DNA from: Malachius bipustulatus
Lineage: Eukaryota; Arthropoda; Insecta; Coleoptera; Melyridae
Direction: 5' to 3'
NCBI GenBank assembly: GCA_910589415.1
Contig: OU342634.1
Span: 42,586,723-42,650,722 of the forward strand
Length of the DNA stretch: 64,000 bases
In this document: positions 38,591 to 49,011 of the stretch, piece after piece
Numbering within the stretch: the stretch's first letter is position 1
How the letters are laid out: each line of letters opens with the position of its first letter
Program-made: the position numbers and the translations under genes
Notes under the pieces: model-generated
What the model saw: only the letters and a program-made list of their open reading frames with translations
Told to the model about the DNA's origin: nothing
Databases searched by the model: none

Positions 38591-39633
38591 AATCATAAAT
38601 AAAACACTAATGTTTTAAAAACGCTACTGTATATTGGATATTATCAATTTTTTTTAATTTTTATTTTTATTGAAAATGCACATGCACTGCAGGGAAATCC
38701 CTATGACGCTCTGGGAGCGGTGCATGAGCGGAGATATCGATTCACGTTGGCCTGGAATCTCTGTAAGTTGTATACTTCGGGAAACACGCCCTTTGGAATG
38801 CTATTCCAAAGTGATGCGGTTCTGTACATAAAAGAAGTCTGAAATAGGGTGGTACGAGGTGTAATGAGCTGAACCTGATACGGATGAGCGTCTGCGGCTC
38901 GACGTGTATATCTGCCTGGTCTTGTTCTTGGTGGGATCAAGCGGGCCACGTCTTTTGAACACTTTCCATTAAAATATCTGTAAAACAGACTCAGGTCAGC
39001 TACTCTTCTTCGATGTTCGAGAGTGTCTAAATTTTTTGTCAAATCTGGGTCCCCAATCAAGCGGATGGCTCTTTTCTAAATAGAGTCGAGTAGTCTCAGC
39101 GTATGTTTGGGAGCTGAGCTCCAAACATGTGAGCAGCACTCCATGGATGGTCGGATTTGAGCCTTGTATAAGAGGGAGAAGCTGTTGTGGTGTATAAAAT
39201 TTCTTCGTGCGGAAGAGTGTTCCAAGTTTTTAAGAAGCACTCTTCACCAGACCAGCAACATGATCATGCCACGACATGTTCGCTCCGAGGCTCACTCCAA
39301 GTAAACGAAGAGATGACGCTGGGGTAAGAGAGTGTCCCGCCATCATCATATCTGGCTCCAAAATGTTGGTCATTTTGGAGAAGATGACTGCTTGGGGTTT
39401 TCCAGCATTGAATTGGACTTGGTTTCTATCGCCCCAAGTTAGAATGTCTTGCAAGTCATTGTTAAGTCTGGCAACTTCTTGCTCCCTGCGAGTCTGTGCG
39501 TCGATGGCAGATGTTCGCGCATCAATATTACAAGTAGTGTTTCGCTTACTTTTAAAGTATTTGCTTCAGACGTTTGTAAATGATTCATAATATACAGTAG
39601 AATTTTTAAAACATTAGTGTTTTATTTATCATC
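38591..39633. repeat. Inverted repeat flanking a LINE fragment
   Basis: About 45 bp at 38591-38637 (including AAAACACTAATGTTTTAAAA) recur in reverse complement at 39588-39633. They sit just outside the two ends of the reverse-transcriptase fragment. They may be ends of a foldback element that contains the LINE piece, or a duplicated flank joined in inverse orientation. Confidence 0.6.
38701..39530 (-). pseudogene. LINE reverse transcriptase, C-terminal half, broken
   Basis: Minus-strand remnant. The 5' part (39230-39525) reads through LQDILTWGDRNQVQFNAGKPQ to LLGVSLGANMSWHDHV, the RT thumb region after the catalytic YADD, which is itself missing. After a frame change near 39230 it continues into the segment around 39061-39229. 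An in-frame TAG stands near 39075 (before KRAIRLIGDP), where related LINEs have glutamine. The last 119 codons (38701-39060) include EHRRRVADLSLFYRYFNGKCS and LWNSIPKGVFPEVYNL, the usual C-terminal domain of this LINE group. It is a truncated, inactive copy. Confidence 0.8.
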
Positions 39634-42283
39634 CATTTGTATGGAGTTTTTTTTTCTTGCCACGTCTTGATGCCCCGGAGTGTATTATGGAAGCAAGTAT
39701 TGTTCATCTATACGCAAAAGGAAAACCTGATTATTTGGTAAATTTTAAACAGAACTGGGTTATTAAGTTCTACTATTATTATTGTCCGTCCCTGGAAAAA
39801 TATCACGTATCCTGGAGACTTGCGAATCTTCTAAAAGCTACATTAAGCGATCGTCACTTCAAAAACCATCCAAACACGACTTCCCGCGGCCCGGGACTTA
39901 GAGAGTTTGGCTTATGACTCGCCAAGTCACACGCGTTGGTACCGATGGCTCGGGGACTTGAGGACTCGGCTCGTGACTTCCCTCCCATTTACCATATTTG
40001 TGACTTGTGACTTAGAAAATGACTTGCCGAGTCGACGGCTTGCCAAGTCTTACGTTGAGGAAACCGCCCTATTGACGACAATAATTCCAAATTTGTTGTA
40101 ATGTGTAGGTATCTACTCAAATGGTTTGAGTAAGCTTGGTATTGCTGCTGAGCATAGTTTCTAAATTCAATTTGTTATTTATTTTGTACATAATTTGTAA
40201 ACCAATGGTTTGTTTCCAAATAGGTATGAGATGAATACAAACTGGAGAGAGGTAATATGGGATGCAGGTTTCTATGGATATTTAGTATTTTCCCCGAAAC
40301 GCGCTCTATATTCCAGTATACCTTTATTTATTTATCAGCCTAACCTACTACAACAGAAGGAACGAGAGATAAAATTGGGAGTAATGGATAGAAATTTATA
40401 TGGCCATCTATGAGGATTAGACCTGGAAACTAAAAGCCGTATAAACGTTTTTTTAATAATAAATTTGCAATTTGTTGATATAGTAGGTATTACGAACAAA
40501 AGAACTGGCAACCCCGCACCAGACACTATCCACCATACTGGCGATAACCTGCACTGGAAAACACTTGTAAACAGAACACAGAACCTTTTCTACACCAGAA
40601 CTTGTATTACATGTCTGGTCGGGCAATATGCTACACATTTACCTCCTGAAATTCGATTTCCAACTGTATTTTCAGGTCCAGTTTCAGCGCATAACATCCT
40701 TTTCTCCGCTTTTAATAATGCTCAATACATTCAGTATTCACTATGTGAATTATGCAATAGGTAGTTCTGTTTCAAATTTAGTGCTGGAAATGATAAAGCA
40801 AAGAATGATCATCATGGTGTGCAGTAATGGGTACAGCATGATCGGATAATAAATACCATTTTCATTAATAATACGCCGGAGTTTCACTTTTGCATGGAAA
40901 CATTTTAGGGTTGCGTTTCAGGAAAGGTTAGTTGGATTCCAACTTCCCGGATTTCTTAATAATCTTAATTTGATATTGGTGTATTCATAAAGAAAGCTGA
41001 TTACAAATAATTAACAATTTCCCTCAAACAAAATTCGAAATGATTATTAAATGAAAACATGTAATAATAAGCCACATTTCCTAAAAATAGAAGCGTGTTA
41101 AATCTAATGGAGCCAATGTCTTATTTATTGCGCTTTTCCGGGCGAAATGATGTTTGCACTTCTGAAGTGGAATGGTAAACCACAAGAAGTATTCTACCTT
41201 ATACCTAGCAACACTCCTCAAATAGTACCTACCACTTGGAATCTGGGCGTGTCGATAAAAAAGTTACAGGATGTCTCAGCTCACTTTTTTGTGACAAATT
41301 CAAAAACAGTCATGGTCATAATCAACAATGGTCATAATTTAAAATTATTTTCTTGTTTATAAGTCCTAAACTTCTCAATTATGCTACAACTGTAAAAACC
41401 GGTTTTATTTTTTCTTCTCAGATGATCCAAAGTGCAAAAACACAAGAGAATTCCATTAAAAAAAAATATAGCTTTGATATGATATTACTCTCATATGGGA
41501 CACTCTGTATAGGTATAAGAACTCAGCTTTTGGATTGTTTATAAGTAATTGACTATAAATTGATGCACTGACATAATTCACCATGGGCCAGTTTTGGCCC
41601 ATGACTCCAATGGCGCCGGTTTTGGTAATTAGAAGTTTAAAAGAGAAACAATTTAAAGCTTCCGTTGAATGAATTCGTTTTTCTAGCTATCTATTTAAAT
41701 CGAGATAATTTCGTCTTAGGATAAATAAAACGATTTCAGCAGCAATTTGAAATGTCTAATGTCTCCAATATAAGAAATAAAGAAAGTAGACGAACGTGTA
41801 AATCAAGGGATATAAAAATCGAAAGCCGCTGATGGGGATTTTTTTGTTACAAGTAATGGCCACTAGAGGAGCGACGAACTCTCCGAGATGGAGGTAAAAA
41901 GTTTTCACTAGCATTCTTAGGAGGAAAAAAGACAGCGATTTTGCTGGATGTGACAGAAATACTACCACTATTGACTTAACGTTAAAAAGATATTATTGAA
42001 TTTACTTCGACTCTTCAAAGTGGAAAATTGTTGCTTCGGGGATTTAAACTCTCAATATGACCGTTTGAACCAAATTAAACTCTCTATGGGGACATTTGAA
42101 ACATCTCAGCATGTTATTAGGATCACGTAATATATCAAGGACTCCGAAACTATTATGTAGGTAAATAAGAACTACTGTGACTTAATCACACATTTTATAT
42201 TTTATCTGATTTAAAAAATTGTGTTTTTTTTTCTAAACTGACTGGAAACGAATTAAAATAATCGATTATTGAACATTATTTTT
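39634..42283. other. Unassigned stretch, no supported gene
   Basis: Contains a patch (about 39870-40060) dense in GACTTG/GACTCG and its complement, and a 22-base hairpin at 41582-41603 (CATGGGCCA-gttt-TGGCCCATG). Overlapping frames of 60-99 codons at 40210-40850 and 41147-41544 show no known domain. Confidence 0.4.
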
Positions 42284-42873
42284 GGTCATTATTTACATCC
42301 GCGGCTCCTACAGTTTCACTATCGCACCTATATAGGGGTGGAGGACATACCTATAGTAACACCAGGAAGGGATTAATTTGCTTTGCAAATGAAAGATAAG
42401 CGAACAAAAGGGCATCAAAAGAAAGTCTTCCTGAGTGCGGGCCTGTTTAGAACAGCGAAAATCACAATAAACATGCAAGGTCAGAGCACAGAATAGTCAG
42501 AGTGTCCAGTGGACGGCGGAAACTCGTAATATCAACACCAGAGCCGGTCTGGTAACATACGCAACAGACGAACCGCATTCAAACGTAGTCGGACCATAAT
42601 AGCGAGCGATATCGCGTATTTTGGAATATAAATGCAAAATAAATGCAAAATTCAAAATAAAAACCGTGCTATTGTTAATCTCGAAGATATTCCTTGCCCT
42701 GAAAGTGAAAAAAAATAGAAATTCGACCGTAGTGCCAAAGAGGCCTTAGTGGTGACCTTGATATTAGTTTGCAATGGCTGTTTTTAGCTTCTTACCCACC
42801 CAGCACCCCTAATTCGCTCCTCGGTCTCGAAAAAATTGATGAAACGTAGGAGCCGCGGATGTATACAATTACC
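42284..42873 (-). mobile_element. E-family element E2, complete
   Basis: A 590-bp element with both termini. The plus-strand left end reads GGTCATTATTTACATCCGCG, and the right end reads CGCGGATGTATACAATTACC. It is flanked by 8-bp direct repeats TTATTTTT at 42276-42283 and 42874-42881, as expected of hAT-like elements. In minus orientation it carries the conserved E left region, a core related to that of E1 (its KDKRTKGHQKK-type reading appears in both) and the conserved right block. The reading frame over the core is stop-interrupted. Confidence 0.75.
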
Positions 42874-44484
42874 TTATTTTTAATTAAGGGTGTTACCTGG
42901 AAAAAATATAGGTATATCAGGTGGTAATTTTTTTTTTCAAAAAAGGTCAGCATGAATACACTTAGCCAAACGGAGATGTCGTCTCTATGACTTCTTGGAT
43001 TAGAATAACAATTATCTTTTAAGACGAATACAATCATATGCTACAAATCTTTCGGGCCGCTACGCCCACATCGATTTTAAACTAATTAATAATATACAAA
43101 GTGTTTGAAAACAACGAATTAGTTTGGGGAAAGTCTACTTTTTGGGGAAATTAGTAACTTGCGCAATTTGAATTATGGTGACAAACATCATCAAGGACAT
43201 AATCAGGCTTGCAACGTAACACTGACAAGATTTGAATTAGGTACGTTTCCCTATGTCTATAGATCAGCGGAGATCGTGAACTAATCTATATCTATGCATT
43301 TGATTATATGTTCGGTATTAATTAATTAACTAATCACATAACGTGGAAATAATTCACATACAACGCATGAATGAGCTGCCAAGGGCGTTAATATCAGTTA
43401 ATTCTAAATTCCCCATAGCCAGAGGTGTCTTTGGTAGACGGGCAGACAGGAGCCCGTTATAATAATATCTCTAATATTCGATTATACATATATTTCGGAC
43501 ATAAATGTTGACAATAATCTTCAATGTAAATATTTGATGTCCCGTTTAAACTGAGATATCCTTTTAATAATGGATCATTCAACAAATGCCTTATTGGACA
43601 AGTAAATAATGGTGTTTTAAAATAATGCTTGCTGAGCAAAAATAGGATTGAGATGCATTTTTTGAAAATTCGGCAGGTGTCGTTTAACCTGCATGGTGTT
43701 GATGATTAACTTCAATAAAAATTAAAGAACAAGGTTCATACGAAACAAATCAATATGATGCGAGGTTGTCAGTTTTTTTAAAAGGTTATCATGATTTTCG
43801 AATAATTACTATTAATCAATTATTTCGAATCCAGTGATAAAAGAGCCCTTTTATAATCAAATTACTCGTGTCTGGGATTCACATTTCTAATTGACATATT
43901 GTATTCCGACGGAAACGTGAACAAAGCGCATACCTACCTGTGTTTCATATTTATATGAAATATTTACTGTTTCCGCTTATATTTTTGTAAACAACAGTTG
44001 AATTCATAAAACTGGCCTTTATGAATTTCAAAACATCAAGGTATTTCATTAAAAATTCAAAAGCATCTATAGCGTCAAAACCACTTTTGAATTAATTTAT
44101 TTATAAGCGCTGGAGGGCAGAGATTTGAAGTAAATTATTTTGTTGCACGAAGCGCGTTTATTGCATGCCCACGCACATACAAAAATATATTAACATTTTT
44201 TATTGATTAGATTCAAAATTAGTATCACCACCACTTACTGCATTTAATTATGTCACAAATTCTCTGTTTGTCAAATCACAGCGCTGTTGTTTATTTTATT
44301 TTGGATACATCATGATAATTTTTTTATTATCTGAAATCTCTATCTCTGAAAACCATTGGTAAATTTAAATGCAATATTTGAGATTTTTGGGGTTTTAGGT
44401 TCAAATTCAACTTGCCATTATCGATTCTTTGCAGAACGAATTAGAAAACTTTCACTCAGCATGCGAGGTGAAAGTGAATTAATA
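42874..44484. other. Unassigned stretch, no supported gene
   Basis: No gene or repeat is recognised beyond AT-rich DNA. Short frames at 42792-43037 and 43457-43639 are without motif. Confidence 0.4.
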
Positions 44485-44530
44485 CATGGACGGTACCGTT
44501 TCGTTCTTATTATGGACTCATCAGCATGCC
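44485..44530 (-). ncRNA. Hammerhead-ribozyme-like sequence
   Basis: Read on the minus strand from 44530, it starts with GGCATG (stem I, 5' side) and the invariant core CTGATGA (44518-44524). The stem-II segment follows, GTCC..GAAC with one C-A mismatch and a seven-base loop (44503-44517). Then come the invariant GAAA (44499-44502) and a mini stem III, CG-GTAC-CG. UC and the predicted cleavage after C at 44489 come next, and CATG closes stem I by pairing with CATG. Both conserved cores are exact and the order is that of type I hammerheads with a very short stem III, as described in Penelope-like elements and related retroelements. It lies about 320 bp downstream of the Jockey ORF on the same strand. 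The stem-I pairing is short and stem II is imperfect, so activity is uncertain. Confidence 0.5.
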
Positions 44531-44689
44531 ATATACCATAGAAATACACTACACATACTATATGAAAGTTGGAGACGAATGGTGTCCGGTGAACTCGTAA
44601 TTCGATCCTGTTGTGCCGTTGGCTCCGAAGGTTTCGTCTACAGCTGCGGTACTCCTCGTGTTCAGTGATAACTGACTGGATGGTTACCT

Positions 44690-46860
44690 GTGAACATAAA
44701 TGAAAATTGAGTTAGTAAATTTACTGTTACTCCTGTTGTGTGGGATGTGTGTCTTTCTTGAGGTGGGTTTTTTGTGTTTGCTGTATGTATGTGGGGTGTG
44801 GTTTTTGAGTGGTGTGTTAGTCAATGACTATGTTTTGTATGAGTTCGCTATCGTGGAGCGGTGTGTTGTTTGAATGTGTTGGTGATGTTTTCCATGTATG
44901 TTTTGAGTGTGGGTGTGTTGAGTTCTGTGTGGAGTTGCTCGTTGCTCATTGTGAACGGGGCGTTTGTGATGATTCTGAGTGTTTTGTTTTGGATGACTTG
45001 GAGTTTGTGTAGTGTGTGGTTGGGGAGTGTGTGCCAAGCGGGGGCGGCGTATGTGATGGCGGGTCTGATTACCTGTGTGTAGATGAGGAGTTTGTTTTTT
45101 GTGTTTAGTGTGCTGTGTTCGTTGAGGAGTGGGTAGAGGCGCCCGAGGGCGGCTCTGGCTTGTCTGATTTTGTGTTGTATATGGTCTTTCCAGACCAGTT
45201 GTTTGTCGTATGTGAGCCCCAGGTATTTAACCGTTGGGGCCCACGGGAGCATCTTGTGCTCGAACTCCACTCTGTGTTGGAAATCTTTGTGTTTTGTTCC
45301 TCCGAAGAGGATGGCTTGTGTTTTGTCGGGGTTGACTTTGATTTTCCATCTGGTCGTCCAGTCGGAAATGTATTCGAGGTGTTTTGTGATGTGTTTTGCG
45401 ATGTGTTCTGTTTTTTGTCGTGTGCACGCGATGGCTGTGTCATCGGCGTACATGTAGAGTTGTGTGTTTGGGTGTTTTGGTATGTCGACTGTGTAAATGT
45501 TGAAGAGGTGTGGGGATAGTGGGGAACCTTGAGGGACTCCCGCTTTCGAGGTTCTTTGGGTTGAGTGTTGGTTTTTGATTCGGATTTGGAAGGATCTGTT
45601 GTTTAGGAAGGAGTGTGTAAGTTTGATGATGTGTGTGGGCAGGCCGAGTTCTCTCATTTTGAACAACAGCCCGTCGTGCCAGACCTTGTCGAATGCCTTC
45701 GAAATGTCTAGCATGACGGCGCCCGTGTAGTGTGGTTTTTGAGGCTTCAGACCCGTGGTGATTTGTGATGTGAGCCTTGCGGCTTAGTGTGTGGTGGAGT
45801 ATCCCTCCCTGAAACCGAATTGTTCCGGGGGGAGTGTGTTTTTCTCGTCGAGTGTTTCTTTGAGTCGTGTGAGGATGATGGTTTCGAGTGTTTTGCCGAG
45901 GCAGGAGAGGTCTGTAACTGTCTGCGTGTTTTTTTGGTTTTCCTGCCTTGTGTATGAGTATGATTGTGGCGTTTTTCCATTGTTGTGGAAAAAAGTTTTG
46001 TGTGAGGCAGGCGTTGATCTGTGTGATGTGTTGGGTGTATGAGTCCGGGAGTAGTTTCAAAAGGATGTTGCCAATTTCGTCTTTTCCCGGGGCTTTTTTG
46101 TTTTTGAGGTGTGTGATGATGTTTTTGACTTCGTCGAAGTCGGTGAGAGTCATGTGGTCTTGTGTTTCGCTGTTTGGGAAGTAGTTGATTTCGAATTGCT
46201 CTTGGAGGGAGTCTGGGAAGAGTTCCACTTTCTCTGCGAGTGTGTGTGCGGTTTTGTTTTTGTGTGTGATGGGGGGGATTTCTGTGGGTTTTGTTTTTGT
46301 GAGTGCTTTCGTCATTTTCCAGGGAGAGCCGTCACTTGTGTCGAGTGTTTCGAGTGTCTTTCGCCACTCTTCGTTTCTGTGTTCGTGTATTTTTGTTTTG
46401 ACTTTGTTGACCAGGTGGTTTGCGATGGCCTTGTAAAAAGGGTCTCGGGTTTGCCTGGCTTTTCTGAGTGCTTTGTTTTTGTGTGTGATGAGGTTTTTCA
46501 AGTATTGTGGGAGTTTTGTTTTGTTGCTGTATTTTGGGGTGGTGTGGGTGTGTGTTGCTTGGAGTTTGGCCGTTTGGATCTGTTGTGTGAGTGTGTCTAT
46601 TGCGGCTTCTATTTCCCGTGGGGAACTTAGAGGGCCTGTGTTTGGTGGTGTGTTTTCCAAAATTCGTTTGAATTTGGTGTGATTGAGTTTGGTGGTTTCT
46701 GTGTTTTGGTGTGTTGCGTACAATCCTTCTATCTCGATTATCACCGGTTGGTGTCTCGAGGAGAGCTCGTGTACAACTTCTATGTTGTGTTTTTGTTTGA
46801 TGTTTTTGATGATGAACTGGATGGTTAGGGGAGCCCTCCTATTTATAGGGTGACGGTCTG
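44690..46860 (-). mobile_element. Jockey-clade LINE, 5'-truncated
   Basis: The coding strand (minus) is markedly A/C-rich and the plus strand G/T-rich across the whole element, unlike the AT-rich surroundings, which marks its limits. It contains ORF2 from the end of the endonuclease to the stop at 44848, followed by an A/C-rich 3' UTR that fades into AT-rich sequence near 44690. Its tail shares blocks with 12298-12480. I found no target-site duplication, and the exact 5' end (near 46850) is not fixed. Confidence 0.8.
44848..46832 (-). pseudogene. Jockey-type ORF2 (endonuclease tail plus reverse transcriptase), disabled
   Basis: The open frame at 46832-45905 begins inside the endonuclease C-terminus (ELSSRHQPV, the usual SDHLPV block). 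It runs through the linker (LKNKKAPGKDEIGN) to the palm start (ATIILIHKAGK..SYRP). A deletion and frame change follow near 45902-45912. The next frame gives GKTLETIILTRL and EQFGFREGYSTTH, then an in-frame TAA at 45784-45786. From there it is open again to 44848: MLDISKAFDKVWHDGLL (motif A), AGVPQGSPLSPHLFNIYT, the catalytic YADD (45439-45450), KYLGLTYD and the typical C-terminus. The sequence pattern is that of the Jockey clade. One stop and one frameshift disable it, so it is a fairly young inactive copy. Overlapping plus-strand frames are shadows of its base bias. Confidence 0.88.
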
Positions 46861-48140
46861 CTGACGTTATACCCCCTCCACTATAGCAATCTCCACCTCA
46901 GCAACGGTCGGTCTCTCCGATGATGTAATGGATTCCTGATTCAGACAATGATTCATTTGGGTCTGACGTAACGCCGGATACCAAATCCTCCGCAGTTTCA
47001 TTCCTTTCCCTTGCCTGTTGAAATTTGTTGAATGTTTTTTTCAATTGCTTCACGATATAAACGGGGGTAAAAGTGTAAAGTAGTGCACAAGATATTCGTC
47101 TTTTCAAAGCATTTGGCCATATATGCTTTGTTGTCTTAGCCTTGACTGGATAATAAATAACACCTCAGTTGAGATATTGATTTCAAAAGAAGGTTGAGGA
47201 AGACTTTCGACAAGGAATCACCTTCTTAAAGATTTAGATACTAAACATACTAAAAAAAAATCACTAAACTTGAGACAGTTAGGTATTTGTAAAGAGCTTT
47301 TCCGTAAAAAGTAAGTAGGCTTCAAAATTATTTAAAACAGACTGAGAAAGAGAGATAAGACACTTAAAAATCAAAATTTGGAGGAAAATATTTATAGAAT
47401 CTCAAGGGAAATTTCCGTATCCTAACACTTCACATGTTGAGAAAAGAAAAAAATACCTTTTGAGCTTTCAAAATTAGTTAAAGTTATAGTTTTATGGTAA
47501 CATAAACATCCATAATTATAGGGCTGAAATATTTTCCGCATTTTTGTTTAACACGTTTCGCAAAGATGTTGTAATGATGGGTGTATTTTCTCATATCTCG
47601 AAAATTACACAGCTCAATTCTTCGAAACAACTCTTTTTTGTTCTGACCGTGGAGCAGGGCGGGGGTAATGCGTCTGTAAAATTTTCTACTTGATCCCTTC
47701 ATCACGTTCTTTGGTCTGAGATATTCGTTTGTGAAAGACAAAAATTATTGTCGTGTTGTTTTTTTATGTGATGATAGGTATTATAGACAGAATCCTATAA
47801 ACAAATTTTTGTAATCAAGCATGTACAATAAATTCTAATGACCGTTACACAACTTTGATGAGATGTACAGTAACATGAATGAATGCATAAATAAGGAATC
47901 GTTCTCGCAGTCTAGCAGTCTTCTCTGCGAATTGTGCTGCATAAAGTTAAATTTTTCGAATCATTTTCTTCATGTTTACGTAAACATCCAGCGGATTTAT
48001 TAACAGAAATTCCTCATGCGTTACAAAATAAACAGGTGGCAATTTTCTCCTCCACTTGTCCTATTATAAGCCAAGCGCAGCTTATATCCTAAGATATAAT
48101 GAAATATAGCCCTGTCAGGATAGTTTCAGCAGATACTCAC
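46861..48140 (-). other. Unassigned stretch with two minus-strand open frames
   Basis: Frames at 46898-47107 (69 codons, including KFQQARERNETAEDLVSG and ending GETDRC) and 47484-47741 (85 codons, including RRIELCNFRDMRKYTHHYN) have more mixed codon use than their surroundings. They lie on the same strand as the exon candidate at 48141-48302. I could not join them with compatible splice phases. They might be exons of one host gene or chance. Confidence 0.2.
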
Positions 48141-48302
48141 CGTTCCGTTAAATAATTGAGCGTTTTTTCCTTCTTTCCAGCCAGGAGCGACTTGGTTGAC
48201 AGTGAAGACAAAGTGTTGCCAGTGGATGCAATGTTGTGTTTTTGTTTCAAACTCCCGGACTTCCAAATCCGGTAATAGACATTCTGGTTGTATCGTGAAC
48301 AT
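48141..48302 (-). CDS. Possible host-gene exon ending at a GTGAGT donor
   Basis: On the minus strand an ATG at 48302-48300 opens 54 codons of well-mixed composition, containing LLPDLEVREFETKTQHCIHW and VNQVAPGWKEGKNAQ. The frame ends at GGAACG|GTGAGTAT, a near-consensus splice donor (48140-48135), in phase 0. GC content is higher than in the flanks. I do not recognise the peptide. The stretch just upstream (CTGCAAG|ATG) could instead be an acceptor, making this an internal exon. It may be a host gene whose remaining exons lie outside the window or were disrupted. Confidence 0.3.
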
Positions 48303-48654
48303 TTTCACATCTTGCAGTTATGGCGACCTGAGTTTTTAATATCGCTGCAGAGTTTTCAATGCAGTAAATGTGTGCCAAGGGAAAAAAATCAGAATGGTTT
48401 CAAAAAATTGTCAGTTGAATATTTTCAGTTGTTTGCGTACTATGTGAATCAAATAATTGTTTTTTTTTTTTCATTACGGAGAATATAATTATTTTCTGTC
48501 TTAGAATTGAAATCGAAGTTACTCGATGAGTGCAGACCGGAGTCATAGTTGGCTCACTATGCTATATTGGCTTCAAGAATTTATCTGATTTAGTTGAAGA
48601 CTAATCAAGTAGGATAATTAAAAAGTTTTAAGAAGTTCGCTAGACGCGAATGTA

Positions 48655-48740
48655 CATGACAAGATCGGATTCGAACCTTTGTAATTGCAGCGGCTATTTA
48701 AGCAGTGCCTCTGCCTGATTCCACGATATAGGTACCGACT
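48655..48740 (-). other. tRNA-like B box (possible SINE)
   Basis: The minus strand contains an exact Pol III B box, GGTTCGAATCC (48664-48674), about 60 bases after an A-box-like stretch. A second B-box-like GTTCGAGTCC lies at about 48910-48920, followed by an (AG)n run. They fit tRNA-derived SINE fragments better than a functional tRNA, because I could not fold an acceptor stem. Confidence 0.25.
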
Positions 48741-48873
48741 AAAAAAATAGACGGTGAAATTTTTATTTCAACATAATATAGTTGGCCTAAGAGTATTATT
48801 AGAGCAACGAGCATTACTAAAGGACTACCTATAAAACCTATAATCCAGGCGCAACTTTATTTCGCATTTAAAA

Positions 48874-48894
48874 CTGCCCTCTCTCTCTCTCTCT
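48874..48894. repeat. (CT)n microsatellite
   Basis: About ten CT units. On the minus strand it follows the second B-box-like sequence and may be a SINE tail. Confidence 0.8.
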
Positions 48895-49011
48895 TAAATT
48901 ACATTGAATGGGATTCGGACTCGAACAACAACAACTCATATCAAAGTGCAACATATCGTAAAAGAACATGACGAAATCTTCAACGCGACTGAGCGCTGTT
49001 ATCTGGTTTCA

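Noticed and set aside
44824..46682. Many plus-strand open frames rich in C, F, G and V
   Set aside because: They are antisense shadows of the A/C-rich Jockey ORF2. The minus strand carries recognisable RT motifs and the plus-strand frames carry none.
48655..48740. Functional tRNA gene
   Set aside because: A B box is present, but no acceptor stem or plausible anticodon arm could be folded.
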